Positions 16,579 to 25,253 of a DNA stretch of 64,000 bases are shown here, piece by piece. Position numbers and translations under genes: made by a program. Location of the stretch: assembly GCF_036250695.1 (NCBI RefSeq), contig NZ_CP109427.1:1426001-1490000 (forward strand), written 5' to 3'. Under the pieces are notes generated by a model that was not told where the DNA came from, did not search any database, and saw only the letters and a program-made list of their open reading frames with translations. Source of the DNA: Streptomyces sp. NBC_01497. Its GTDB lineage: Bacteria; Actinomycetota; Actinomycetes; Streptomycetales; Streptomycetaceae. How positions within the stretch are numbered: the stretch's first letter is position 1; each line of letters starts with the position of its first letter.

Positions 16579-17463
16579 ATGTCAGCTGCACCGTGCGGAC
16601 CTCTGACAGGGCGGGTCGCCGTCGTCACCGGAGCGGCGCGCGGCGTCGGCGCGGCCCTGGCCCAGGAGCTCTCCCGGCGCGGCGCCCTCGTCGCGCTGAT
16701 CGGCCACGAGCCGCGGGAGCTGGCCCGGCAGACCGGGGCGCTGCCGGGCCCCGGTGCCTGGTGGGAGGCCGACGTCACGGACGACTCGGCGATGGAGCGC
16801 ACCGCGGCGGCGGTCCGGGAGCGCCTCGGGCCGGCCTCCGTCGTGGTCGCCAACGCGGGGCTGGCGGAGGGCGGACCCTTCGCGGAGTCCTCCCCCGCCA
16901 CCTGGCGCCGGGTGGTCGAGGTGAACCTCGTGGGCAGCGCGGTCACCGCCCGCGTCTTCCTGCCGGACCTGCTCGCGACTCGCGGATACCATCTGCAGAT
17001 CGCCTCGCTCGCGTCCATCGGGGCGGCGCCGCTGATGAGCGCCTACTGCGCCTCGAAGGCCGGCGCGGAGTCGTTCGCTCACGCCTTCCAGGCGGAGACG
17101 GCGCCGCATGGGATCGCGGTGGGCATCGCGTATCTCAACTGGACCGACACGGACATGATCCGCGACCTGGACCGCCACGCCGTACTGCGGGAACTGCGGG
17201 GCCACATGCCCCGGGCGGCCCGCAGGGTCTACACCGCGGCCGATGTGGCGGCCCGGCTGGCCGACGCGGCGGAACGGCGCTCCCGCGCCGTCTACGTGCC
17301 CCGCTGGCTGCGCGCCGCCCAGGTGGCGAGGGCCGCCCTGCCGGCGGTGGTCACCCGCGTCTCCCGCCGTGAACTCCCCCGGCTCGCCGACCGGACCCCC
17401 TTCGAGGCGACCGGCCTGCTGGGGGCGGGCGGCTCGGGCGACCCCGCGGGGCGGGACCGCTGA
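16579..17463 (+). CDS. SDR family oxidoreductase
   Basis: A 294-residue SDR with a cofactor motif TGAARGVG (residues 17-24) and an active site Y156-C-A-S-K160, preceded by the catalytic serine in IASLASIG. The C-terminal extension of about 60 residues (RAAQVARAALPAVVTRVSRREL) is typical of the membrane-associated SDRs acting on lipids or retinoid-like substrates. No strong ribosome site precedes the ATG (only GTGGG), so translation may be weak or use a short leader. It is transcribed away from the SRPBCC/FAD pair and towards the zinc alcohol dehydrogenase. The grouping with two other redox proteins suggests a shared lipophilic substrate, but that is inference. Confidence 0.82.
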   Translation: MSAAPCGPLTGRVAVVTGAARGVGAALAQELSRRGALVALIGHEPRELARQTGALPGPGAWWEADVTDDSAMERTAAAVRERLGPASVVVANAGLAEGGPFAESSPATWRRVVEVNLVGSAVTARVFLPDLLATRGYHLQIASLASIGAAPLMSAYCASKAGAESFAHAFQAETAPHGIAVGIAYLNWTDTDMIRDLDRHAVLRELRGHMPRAARRVYTAADVAARLADAAERRSRAVYVPRWLRAAQVARAALPAVVTRVSRRELPRLADRTPFEATGLLGAGGSGDPAGRDR

Positions 17464-17468
17464 CGCGT

Positions 17469-17491
17469 CCCCGGCGGTCAGGGCGCCGGGG
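17469..17491. terminator. Short hairpin between convergent SDR and alcohol dehydrogenase genes
   Basis: CCCCGGCG and CGCCGGGG arms with a 7-base loop lie six bases past the SDR stop and 19 bases before the end of the converging dehydrogenase gene. This placement suits a bidirectional terminator. Confidence 0.5.
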
Positions 17492-17509
17492 TCAGCGCCG
17501 GCGTCCTGA

Positions 17510-18694
17510 TCAGGGCGAGAGCAGGGTCTTCACCATGCCGTCCCGCTTCGCCTGGAACGTCGCGTACGCCTCTGGTCCCTTCTCCAGTGGGAGCCGGTGG
17601 GTCGCGAACGAGTCGACGCCGAGTGGGTCGGCGTCGACCAGCAGCGGGAGGATGTCGCCGACCCAGCGCCGGACGTTGGCCTGGCCCATGCGCAGCTGGA
17701 TCTGCTTGTCGAAGAGGGTCAGCATCGGCAGCGGGTCCACAGCGCCCCCGTACACCCCGGACAGCGACACGGTCCCGCCCCTGCGCACGGCGTCGACAGC
17801 GGTGTTGAAGGCCGTCATGCTGTCCATGCCCGCCTTCTCCATCACCTTGCGCCCCATGGACTCGGGCAGTCGGCCGACGAGGCCCTGCGCGCCCTTCAGT
17901 GCGCGGTTCCCGTGGGCTTCCATGCCGACTGCGTCGATCACCGCGTCCGTGCCCCGGCCGTGTGTCAGCCGCCGGATCTCGTCGATCAGCCCGTCACCCA
18001 GTTCCCCGGCGTCGAGAGTGTGCACGCCCCGGGCCCGCGCCCTCGCCAGCCGTTCCGGCACGAAGTCCACGCCGATGACCACTTCCGCGCCCCGGTGCAG
18101 GGCGACACGGGCCGCCATGTCCCCGATCGGACCGAGCCCCAGGACGGTGACACTGCCGCCCGGCGGGATGGCCGCGTACTCGACCGCCTGCCACGCGGTG
18201 GGCAGCACGTCGGAGAGGTAGACGAAGCGGTCGTCCGGCGGACCGTGCGGCACTTTGACGGGGAGTGTGTCGGCGAACGGCACTCGAAGGAACTCAGCCT
18301 GTGCGCCCGGTACTTGGCCGTAGAGCTTCGTGTAGCCGAAGAGCGCGGCTCCGGTGCCGTAGGCGTGCACCTGTGTCGTCTCGCACTGGGAGTGGAGGCC
18401 CTGCCCGCACATCCAGCAGGTGCCGCAGGACACGTTGAACGGCACGACGACCCGGTCCCCCACGGACAGCGCGGTGACCTGGTCCCCCACTTCCTCGACC
18501 ACGCCCATCGGCTCGTGGCCGAGGATGTCCCCCGGATCGAGGTAGGGCCCGAGCACCTCGTACAGGTGCAGATCGGAACCGCAGAGGCCGGTCGAGGTGA
18601 TCCTGACGATGATGTCGGTCGGTTCGACGATCCCGGGGTCGGGAACGGTGTCGACGCGGACATCACGCTTGCCGTGCCAGGTCAGGGCTCTCAT
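17510..18694 (-). CDS. Zinc-dependent alcohol dehydrogenase, formaldehyde-dehydrogenase-like
   Basis: A 394-residue medium-chain dehydrogenase. Catalytic zinc ligands are C38 and the H60-E61 pair; the structural zinc is held by C90, C93, C96 and C104. The NAD site is GLGPIG near residue 187, followed by an acidic D in VIGVDFVPERL, indicating NAD preference. The length and the inserted loop around RALKGAQGLVGRLPE match the long, glutathione-independent formaldehyde dehydrogenase-like branch that is frequent in Streptomyces. These enzymes oxidise formaldehyde or other small or bulky alcohols. The gene converges on the SDR gene and is preceded, after 229 bases, by the Rieske gene in the same direction. 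A detoxification role is likely; the precise substrate is not determinable. Confidence 0.85.
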   Translation of the reverse strand: MRALTWHGKRDVRVDTVPDPGIVEPTDIIVRITSTGLCGSDLHLYEVLGPYLDPGDILGHEPMGVVEEVGDQVTALSVGDRVVVPFNVSCGTCWMCGQGLHSQCETTQVHAYGTGAALFGYTKLYGQVPGAQAEFLRVPFADTLPVKVPHGPPDDRFVYLSDVLPTAWQAVEYAAIPPGGSVTVLGLGPIGDMAARVALHRGAEVVIGVDFVPERLARARARGVHTLDAGELGDGLIDEIRRLTHGRGTDAVIDAVGMEAHGNRALKGAQGLVGRLPESMGRKVMEKAGMDSMTAFNTAVDAVRRGGTVSLSGVYGGAVDPLPMLTLFDKQIQLRMGQANVRRWVGDILPLLVDADPLGVDSFATHRLPLEKGPEAYATFQAKRDGMVKTLLSP

Positions 18695-18923
18695 AGTGCC
18701 TCCAGCAGAGGAGTGGGTGCGCGGACGGTGTGCCCGCCGGACCTCGGGGGGCGCGCGGCCGGGCCGGCGGTGTCGGCGTCGGCCCTCCGCCTCGCGAAGG
18801 CCCTGGCCTCCCGCTCCCGCGCGCCCGGGGGCACCGGCCGCGGCGCCGCCCGGTCCCCGACTCGGCCCGCGTTCTTGCCGGTGGCGCCGTCGCCGGCCCG
18901 CGCCCTTGGCGGCCTCTTCCTGG

Positions 18924-19898
18924 TCAGCCGGCGCCCGGCAGACGCACCTCCACCATGCCGTCCTCCCGTGTCCGGGACGAGAACGAGGGCTGAGGAGCCG
19001 TCGCGGGACCGGCCACGTTCCAGCCGTCCGAGAGGCGGAAGCGGCTGCCGTGCCAGGGACACTCCACGCAGCCGTCCCGGACCTCGCCCTGCGACAGCGG
19101 ACCGGACAGGTGGCTGCAGCGGTCGGCCAGGACGTCGACCCGGCCGTCCGGATGACGGAACACCAGCAGCGGCACCTCCCCCAGCTCGCGCCGCACTGCT
19201 TCGCCCGTGGGCAGGTGCGTCAGCGGAGCCAGTTCGTGCCAGCCGGGGTCGACCAGGTGCGGGACGGGCTCGCTCTTGTTGGCTCCGGCCGCCTGCCGGT
19301 ACGCGAGGTGCCCGCCGATCGCTCCAGCCACCCCCACCACCCCCAGGCCCCCGTACGCGAGGACCCGGCCCCAGCCCGTACGGCCGCGGCCCCGGGCCAC
19401 CCAGGATCCGGCGTACAGGGCGATGGCCGTCCCGTTGCCGACGGCGTGCACGAGTCCGGTGCGCAGCTGCTGTTCGTGCTGCTCGGCCCAGTCGGTCCAG
19501 CCCGCCCACGCCGCGGGCAGCGCCGCCAGGACGCCCACCCCCACGAGCAGGCGGCTCTGGCGCGAGCTGCCCGGGACGGCGTCCAGGACGGCCGCGGACA
19601 GCCACGCCCCCATGGGCAGCTGGACCAGTACCGGATGCAGCGGGTGCCCGAGGTGGCGTCCGCGCAGTACGTCACGGCCCCGGCCCAGCGGCAGCGCGCG
19701 CACAGCGCCGCGGACGGGGCGGATGACCGGGTCGAGAGCGTCCCACTCCCCCAGGGCGTCCAGCGCCCGTACGGACGCCGCGAACAAGCCCGCAAGGCGC
19801 CCGTCCTGCCCGGGACCCCCCTGGGTCTGCGTCGTCTCGGAGGCTTTCGTGGACGGTGTCGTCGGCAAGCGCATGCCCCTCGGTGTTGCCGTCAGCAT
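18924..19898 (-). CDS. Membrane DUF2231 domain fused to a Rieske [2Fe-2S] domain
   Basis: A 324-residue membrane redox protein. Residues about 80-205 form a DUF2231-like block with four hydrophobic helices and the GHPLHPVLVQLPMGAW signature at the front. Residues about 212-320 form a Rieske ferredoxin domain whose cluster ligands are all present: C261-x-H263 and C280-x-x-H283. No catalytic oxygenase domain follows, so the protein would pass electrons at the membrane instead of oxygenating a substrate. It lies between the alcohol dehydrogenase and a Dps gene, in a region rich in redox and stress functions. The first 40 residues are Thr/Gln/Gly-rich, so the start may be further in. Confidence 0.85.
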   Translation of the reverse strand: MLTATPRGMRLPTTPSTKASETTQTQGGPGQDGRLAGLFAASVRALDALGEWDALDPVIRPVRGAVRALPLGRGRDVLRGRHLGHPLHPVLVQLPMGAWLSAAVLDAVPGSSRQSRLLVGVGVLAALPAAWAGWTDWAEQHEQQLRTGLVHAVGNGTAIALYAGSWVARGRGRTGWGRVLAYGGLGVVGVAGAIGGHLAYRQAAGANKSEPVPHLVDPGWHELAPLTHLPTGEAVRRELGEVPLLVFRHPDGRVDVLADRCSHLSGPLSQGEVRDGCVECPWHGSRFRLSDGWNVAGPATAPQPSFSSRTREDGMVEVRLPGAG

Positions 19899-19998
19899 CC
19901 GGTTCCAAACCGCGCTTGCTCCTTACGGTCCAGCACCCGGTGGACGCCGCGCGGAGCCCGGGGAGGGGAGGCCGCCCCGGGGACCCGCGCCGACAGGA

Positions 19999-20226
19999 GC
20001 CCTTCACGCCGTCGAGCAGTTCGCTGACGATGCCCGCGTGTCCCGTGTGCCGCCCCCTCTCCACGACGAGGTGGGGCAGCATCCCGGCGGTGCGCGTCCT
20101 CATCGCCCGGCCCCGCGCACTTCCGCTCACTTCCGGCGGATGATCTGCCGCTTGCAGGTCCAACCGGCCGACGAGCGAGCTGTGTTCATCCGCCCGGAGC
20201 GGTGGGCGTACCGGTTCCGAGGTCAT
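19999..20226 (-). pseudogene. Internally deleted DinB/DUF664-like gene remnant
   Basis: The frame starting at 20226 reads like the beginning of a DUF664 (mycothiol-dependent DinB superfamily) protein, RADEHSSLVGRLDLQAAD, and then, within about 15 codons, like its end, MLPHLVVERGRHTGHAGIVS followed by ELLDGVKG. In intact members about 100 residues with most of the helix bundle and one metal-binding histidine lie between these parts. The C-terminal motif HxGHA, which supplies a metal ligand, is still recognisable. Loss of the middle makes a functional four-helix bundle impossible. No ribosome site was seen. Confidence 0.55.
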
Positions 20227-20391
20227 GCCGGCGCACGCTGTCCGAGCGCTGGGGAGAGGACACCTGGATGTACGGGCCGCTCCCGGCGCGCGGGGGCCGC
20301 CGCGGTGGGCCGGGAGAGGCACGCGTCCTGCCGGCCACGGCGCTCCCCCGGGCCGCGCGCAGCGGGGCCGACGGGGTTCTCGGCGCCCCGG

Positions 20392-20946
20392 TCAGCCCGC
20401 CTGGTGTGCGGCGGCCGTCTCGGTCCGGGCTCCCGCCGTGCTCAGGGTGCCCGCGGTGGTTTCGAGGTGGGCCCGGACGAACCACTGGAACTGTTCGAGG
20501 CCGCGGAGCTGACCGATCAGGAGGTCTTCGGTGGCGGTGTCGAGAGGGCCGATCCCCGCGATGGCCTTCCTGAGGTCTTCGAGGATGCCGGTGTAGACGA
20601 GGTCGAGGGCACCGAGGTGGGCGATGGCGTCGGCGCGGCCGACGCTGTAGTCCTCCCACGTGCGTTCCTTGACGAGGGTGCCGGGCGTGCCCTGGGCGAC
20701 GCCGCCGAGGGCGGCGATCCGTTCGCCGACGTCGTCGGCCATGCCACGCACGCTGTCTACCTGCGGGTCGAGCATTTCGTGCACGGCGATGAAGTGCGGC
20801 CCCACGACGTTCCAGTGGATGTGCTTGAGCGTGAGGTGGAGGTCGTTCAGGGCGTACAGGCGGGTCTGCAGGCTGCCGATGATCGTGCCCGCCTGATCGA
20901 CGGTGAGGCCGGGAACGGTGTAGCGGGGAGTGGGACGCTGCGCCAC
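20392..20946 (-). CDS. dps: Dps family DNA-protection/ferritin-like protein
   Basis: A 184-residue Dps protein. The family signature is intact: KHIHWNVVGPHF, then AVHEMLDPQVDS, then ADDVGERI. The intersubunit ferroxidase ligands correspond to H44, H56, D60 and the D71-D72/E75 group. Dps forms a twelve-subunit shell that oxidises and stores iron using peroxide and protects DNA in stress. The C-terminal tail after residue 165 is Thr/Ala-rich and neutral, so DNA binding through a basic tail is not expected. The gene has a promoter-sized gap of 324 bases upstream. A possible terminator (CTCCCGGC/GCCGGGAG arms, 20280-20316) lies downstream. Confidence 0.9.
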   Translation of the reverse strand: MAQRPTPRYTVPGLTVDQAGTIIGSLQTRLYALNDLHLTLKHIHWNVVGPHFIAVHEMLDPQVDSVRGMADDVGERIAALGGVAQGTPGTLVKERTWEDYSVGRADAIAHLGALDLVYTGILEDLRKAIAGIGPLDTATEDLLIGQLRGLEQFQWFVRAHLETTAGTLSTAGARTETAAAHQAG

Positions 20947-21270
20947 GGGACTGCTCCTGTCTCGATGTGCTCTGACACCGGCCTGCTACCCGGCCGCCCC
21001 CGTTCCCTGACGACGCCCCGCGCCCCCTCACCCGTCTGTGCGGACAATGCGCCCGCCCGGCCCGCGCTCGCCCGGCGCGGGCCTCGCACGTGGAAGCCGC
21101 GGTCGGCGTACGGGACGGCGGCGGCCCCCACGATCCGCTGCCCCCGGCGCGCCGTCCCGGAGGGTGGGCACCCCCCGTCGGGCCGTGGACCGCGCACCCC
21201 CGGGAGCGCCGGGCCCCCGCGATCCGGTTCCGCGTGGCGGGACGTGGCCGACCGAGGAAGAGTGGAATTC
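20947..21270. other. 324-bp divergent intergenic region
   Basis: This is the shared upstream region of dps (leftward) and the small acidic protein gene (rightward). No gene is supported. The only clear element is an AGGAAG ribosome site just before 21271. Confidence 0.4.
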
Positions 21271-21477
21271 ATGAGCGAGACAACCCGTGGGAATCATCAG
21301 GAAGAGCCCCAGGAGGAGCGCGGAGCGAAGGGCTCCCGCGACACCGGGTCGGACCGTCCCTCCGGCGGGCCCGCCCGACGGCCCGCGGCGACCTCCGAGG
21401 AGGACGCCGACACAGGCATCAAGCCCCGGAAGTCCACGGACCCGGACGCGCCGGACCTTCAGTCGGGGGGCGGCTGA
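21271..21477 (+). CDS. Small hydrophilic protein, function unknown
   Basis: A 68-residue, strongly polar protein starting at an ATG with AGGAAG eight to twelve bases upstream. It consists almost entirely of Glu, Arg, Gly, Pro, Ser and Asp, and ends in a DPDAPDLQSGGG tail. No membrane segment, cysteine or known domain is present, and it is probably disordered in solution. The composition resembles small disordered proteins seen in Streptomyces genomes. The neighbours are dps and an unknown helical protein, so a stress link is conceivable but unsupported. Confidence 0.55.
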   Translation: MSETTRGNHQEEPQEERGAKGSRDTGSDRPSGGPARRPAATSEEDADTGIKPRKSTDPDAPDLQSGGG

Positions 21478-21673
21478 ACCGGTCGCCGAGAGGCCCTACC
21501 GGTGGCGACCCTGAACCGGGGGTGGCGTGGCGGTATGCCCGCCGCCGCTCCTCGGCGGGCGTCCTCGCCCCCAGGGACCCCGGCAGGCGGCAGCGCGCCG
21601 GAGATCCTTGGCAGGTGTCATCGCGCCGGAGATCCCTGAGCGGTTGGTCCGTGCTGCGGGACGACGCGGCTGA

Positions 21674-22126
21674 TCACGTGCCGGGGCTGTCCGGGCGGGC
21701 GGTGTGCTGGGGATGCCCGGCCGTGCGGCGGGACTCCTTCATTTCCGCCTCGTACAGATGCTCACGGCCGTCGGCGAGGGCCGCCAGGATCTGGCGCCCG
21801 AAATCCCTGAACGGTTCGTAGTAGGTGCGGTCGTAGGCCTCGACGATCTGGAACGTCCAATGCCCGGGGATGACGTTGCGCCCCACGATCTCCCGCTGGA
21901 CACGGTCGGCCCACGCGTCGTGGCCCGCCGCGCGCAGGAGGTCCATGGCCCGGTCCAGCTCCAGGTCGGCGCCGCCGGTCAGCTGATGAAAGGCGTAGAG
22001 GTGGCCGCGGGCCCGCTCCACGGTCTCCAGCGCCTGGGACAGGGAGCCCAGTGCCTCCACCGTCCCGTCGCTGATCCCGTCGGGCCGTTGGTGGGCAGGG
22101 TCCGGGCCGTCGGCATCATGGCTCAT
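21674..22126 (-). CDS. Conserved helical protein of unknown function
   Basis: A 150-residue cytoplasmic protein. The ATG at 22126 (MSHDADGPD) is chosen over an upstream start because the earlier residues are unlike coding sequence. From residue 25 it is rich in long amphipathic helices (VEALGSLSQALETVERARGH, then LYAFHQLTGGADLELDRAMD) and ends with a conserved-looking RDFGRQILAALADGREHLYE block. Aromatic clusters such as GHWTFQIVEAYDRTYYEPF suggest a compact, perhaps four-helix, fold. No motif identifies an activity. It is monocistronic and lies between a small polar protein and the sugar-kinase operon. Confidence 0.65.
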   Translation of the reverse strand: MSHDADGPDPAHQRPDGISDGTVEALGSLSQALETVERARGHLYAFHQLTGGADLELDRAMDLLRAAGHDAWADRVQREIVGRNVIPGHWTFQIVEAYDRTYYEPFRDFGRQILAALADGREHLYEAEMKESRRTAGHPQHTARPDSPGT

Positions 22127-22411
22127 GTCCCTGACGTCCCCCGGGAGCCGCGCCGCGTACCCCGTCCGGGAAGCAGCGACCCGAATGGGGCACCACCGCC
22201 TCCCGTTCGCCGGGGTGGAGCGGGATGCCCGCTCCACGAAGTCCTCCTTCACCACGGCGGGCCCCGCCGGCCGCTTCCTCCGCGCGGGGACCGGTCACCG
22301 GGGGACCGCCGACGGGCAGAGTCCCGCCGCCCCGGGGAACGCTCGGCGTCCCCGGGCACGCGCCGGGCACCGTCGGCCGGCCCAGCCCCGCCCCCGCCGG
22401 CGCGCGGACCG

Positions 22412-23002
22412 TTACGGCTTGGCCGTGGAGACGGCGTAGACGCGGGGCATCGCCGGGTCGGAGAGGTCCACGATGATGTCGACCGTGGGCAGCGGGTCCT
22501 TCTGCTTGTACACGAGCCCCGCCCAGAGGTGGTCGGGCACCGAGAAGTCCCACTTCGCGATCTTCTGGTCACGCAGGGGGATCGTCACCGCCCCGGGTTT
22601 CAGGGAGGACCGGTTGGTGCCCATCTGGTTGAGGAAGGTGTCGAGGCGCCCCGAGGTCAGGTCGAACTGCGCGTACAGCCGGCTGTTCTTCCAGTTGTTG
22701 GTCTCGTAGTAGCGCACCTTCGAGGCGCCCGCCGGGATCGGCAGGTCGTAGATGCGCTTGCGGAACCCGGCGGGCCGCACGGGCTGCAGGCCGGTGGCCG
22801 CCGCCTCCGCCTCGCTCTTGCGGCCGCTGTCGCGGCTCTGCTCGGCGGCGATCGCGAGATAGCCCGCGGGCACCCCGACGAGCAGCACGATGACGATGAG
22901 GGTCAGCAGGCGCCTGCGGTTGCGGTGGCGGAGGTCCTCCGGCGGCTTCCCGCCGTCGTCCGTGGACGGCGGGTTCGTCGGTGACGCGGACGGCGGGGTC
23001 AT
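22412..23002 (-). CDS. Single-pass membrane protein, function unknown, end of sugar ABC operon
   Basis: A 196-residue protein with a Pro/Ser-rich cytoplasmic N-terminus, a basic stop-transfer group (RHRNRRR), one membrane helix at about residues 32-53, and an extracytoplasmic domain. That domain has beta-rich character (SKVRYYETNNWKNSRLYAQF, VTIPLRDQKIAKWDFSVPDH). Its ATG overlaps the stop of the ROK kinase gene (ATGA, 22999-23002), so its synthesis is coupled to the kinase. No known family is recognised. The coupling suggests a role with the sugar importer or kinase, for example as a surface accessory. Confidence 0.7.
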   Translation of the reverse strand: MTPPSASPTNPPSTDDGGKPPEDLRHRNRRRLLTLIVIVLLVGVPAGYLAIAAEQSRDSGRKSEAEAAATGLQPVRPAGFRKRIYDLPIPAGASKVRYYETNNWKNSRLYAQFDLTSGRLDTFLNQMGTNRSSLKPGAVTIPLRDQKIAKWDFSVPDHLWAGLVYKQKDPLPTVDIIVDLSDPAMPRVYAVSTAKP

Positions 23003-24165
23003 GACGGCGGTTCCTGCTCCGGGGTGGACGTGCGGGTGTTCCTGATGGCCTGGGCGTAGCGCTCGTAGCGTTCGTGCCGTTCGGCGCGGCGGCGGTTGGC
23101 GCGCCGGAACCGGCGGGCGACGAGGCGGGCGAGGTCGGCCGCGCCGACCATGCCCGCCTCGGGGCCGAGCTGGGCTTTCACGATACGGGCCTCGGGCCGG
23201 TAGCCACGCCCCGTGAGCTGGCGGCGGAACGCGTCGCGGGCCGGCCCGATCAGCAGGTCGTCGGCGGCGCTGACGCCGCCGCCGATGACAAAGCAGGACG
23301 GGTCCAGGGCGGCGGCCAGGTTGGCGATGCCCACGCCCAGCCACTGGCCGATGTCCTGGAACAGTTCGATGCACATCGCGTCGCCCTCACGGGCGAGCTC
23401 GGTGATCAGCGGCCCCGTGATGTCGTGGACGTTGCCGTTGACCCGGTCGATGATGTTGTACGCGACCGGCGAGTCGGCGGCGGCGAGCTCACGGGCCTCC
23501 CTGACCAGCGCGTTGCCGGAGCTGTACTGCTCCCAGCAGCCGCGGTTGCCGCAGGGGCAGCGGTGGCCGCCGGGCACGACCTGCATATGGCCGAACTCAC
23601 CGGCGACGCCGTACTTGCCCCGCTTGACGCGGCCGTCCTCCAGGATGGCGCCGCCGATGCCCGTGCCCAGGGTGATCATGACGAGGTGGTCCTCGCCGCG
23701 GCCGGCCCCGAAGCGCCACTCGGCCCAGGCGGCGGTGTTCGCGTCGTTGTCGACCATGACGGGCACGGCGAGCCGGGCGGCGAGCGCGTCCTTGAGGGGC
23801 TCGTCGCGCCAGGCGAGGTGCGGGGCGAACAGGACGCGGGAGCGGTCGGCGTCGACCCACCCCGCCGCGCCGATGCCCACGGCGTGCACGTCGTGCCGGT
23901 CGGACAGGTCGAGGACCAGCTCGACGATGGTGTCCTCGACGACCTTCGGGCTCTTGGACTTGTCGGGTGTCTCGGTGCGCAGGTGCTCCAGGATCTGGCC
24001 GTCGGCATCCACGACGCCGGCCATCACCTTCGTCCCCCCGATGTCGATGCCGACGGTGGGCACGCGGGGGGCGCTCAGGTGGGAGCGGCGCTCGCGGGTG
24101 CCGACCGTGCGCAGCACGGCGTCGCGGGCGGTGGAGCGGTGCGCGAGGTCGCGGTAGGTGCTCAC
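22999..24165 (-). CDS. ROK family sugar kinase (glucokinase-like)
   Basis: A 388-residue kinase of the ROK family. The GTG at 24165 has a GGAGG about nine bases upstream. The phosphate-binding motif is DIGGTK (from D41), the catalytic aspartate region reads VMVDNDANTAAWAEW, and a complete zinc motif HRCPCGNRGCWEQY lies near residue 200. These are the marks of a catalytically competent ROK glucokinase or related sugar kinase. There is no helix-turn-helix, so it is not a repressor. A basic 35-residue C-terminal extension (RRFRRANRRRAERHERYERY) is unusual for glucokinases. It follows a sugar ABC importer on the same strand after 230 bases and probably phosphorylates the imported sugar. Confidence 0.85.
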   Translation of the reverse strand: MSTYRDLAHRSTARDAVLRTVGTRERRSHLSAPRVPTVGIDIGGTKVMAGVVDADGQILEHLRTETPDKSKSPKVVEDTIVELVLDLSDRHDVHAVGIGAAGWVDADRSRVLFAPHLAWRDEPLKDALAARLAVPVMVDNDANTAAWAEWRFGAGRGEDHLVMITLGTGIGGAILEDGRVKRGKYGVAGEFGHMQVVPGGHRCPCGNRGCWEQYSSGNALVREARELAAADSPVAYNIIDRVNGNVHDITGPLITELAREGDAMCIELFQDIGQWLGVGIANLAAALDPSCFVIGGGVSAADDLLIGPARDAFRRQLTGRGYRPEARIVKAQLGPEAGMVGAADLARLVARRFRRANRRRAERHERYERYAQAIRNTRTSTPEQEPPS

Positions 24166-24395
24166 AGGAGCCGGCCTCCCGCTCGGGCCGCCAGGGGCGC
24201 GGTGGCGCCGTGGTCCCGGTGTGTGGCGCGGTGGCGGTGCCGGCGGCCGGGCCGTGGCCTGGATGCTCGCACGAGTCGTGTCGTCCCTGCGGGGTCGGGG
24301 CCCTGCCCGGTGGCGGGCAGCGCGGCGGACGGTGCCCGCCACCGGCGATTGTGCCATCTGGCGTGTAGGGGTTTCGTGTGCGGCGTTGCCCGGCG

Positions 24396-25253
24396 CTACT
24401 CGCCGCCGTCCGGCCGGCCGCCGAGATGGTCCGAAACGGGGGCCCGTTCCAGTTCGTGGCTGAGTTCCTCCAGCTCGGAGCCGCCCGCCATCTGCCGGAT
24501 GAGCTCCTCCAGGGCGATCTCGTCCTTGGTGTGGCTGCCTGCCATGGCACCCCGCTTGAGCAGGACGAAGCGGTCGCCGACGAGATAGGCGTGGTGGGGG
24601 TTGTGCGTGATCAGGACGACGCCGAGGCCCGCGTCCCGCGCGGCCGCCACGTACTTCAGGACGACACCGGACTGCTTCACGCCGAGCGCGGCGGTGGGCT
24701 CGTCCAGGACGAGGACTTTCGCACCGAAGTAGACGGCGCGCGCGATGGCGACGCACTGCCGCTCGCCGCCGGACAGGGTGCCGATCGGCTGGTCGACGTC
24801 GCGCAGGTCGATGCCCATGCGCAGCAGCTGCGCACGGGTCGTCTCCCGCATGAAGCCGGCATCGAGACGGCGGAATGGTCCCCGGCCCCTGGTCGGCTCG
24901 GAGCCGAGGAAGAAGTTGCGCCAGACCGGCATCAGCGCGACGACGGCCAGGTCCTGGTAGACGGTGGCGATGCCCCGGTCGAGGGCTTCGCGCGGCGAGC
25001 CGAGCACCGCGGACTCGCCCTCGATGCGCAGGACACCGCCGTCGTGCTGGTGCAACCCCGCGATGATCTTGATGAGGGTGGACTTGCCGGCACCGTTGTC
25101 ACCGAGGACGCAGGTGATCTCGCCGGGGTGCACCTCCAGCGAGACGCCTTCGAGCGCCCGGATGTTGCCGTAGTACTTGCTGACGTCGGCCAGCTCCACG
25201 AGGGGCGTGGGGCCCTCGCTCCCGGGGGTGATCTCTTCGGGTGCTTCGATCAT
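24396..25253 (-). CDS. Sugar ABC transporter ATP-binding protein (single-domain, ribose/xylose type)
   Basis: A 285-residue ATPase with Walker [10 protein letters not shown] (residues 51-59), signature LSGGERQ and Walker [13 protein letters not shown], followed by the switch-region [13 protein letters not shown]. It has one ATPase domain, unlike the double-domain RbsA or XylG, and matches the short FrcA-like group used for fructose, inositol or other monosaccharides. The ATG overlaps the permease stop in an ATGA motif, with GGAGGAG upstream, showing translational coupling in the order binding protein, permease, ATPase. It energises the importer at the cytoplasmic face. Confidence 0.9.
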   Translation of the reverse strand: MIEAPEEITPGSEGPTPLVELADVSKYYGNIRALEGVSLEVHPGEITCVLGDNGAGKSTLIKIIAGLHQHDGGVLRIEGESAVLGSPREALDRGIATVYQDLAVVALMPVWRNFFLGSEPTRGRGPFRRLDAGFMRETTRAQLLRMGIDLRDVDQPIGTLSGGERQCVAIARAVYFGAKVLVLDEPTAALGVKQSGVVLKYVAAARDAGLGVVLITHNPHHAYLVGDRFVLLKRGAMAGSHTKDEIALEELIRQMAGGSELEELSHELERAPVSDHLGGRPDGGE

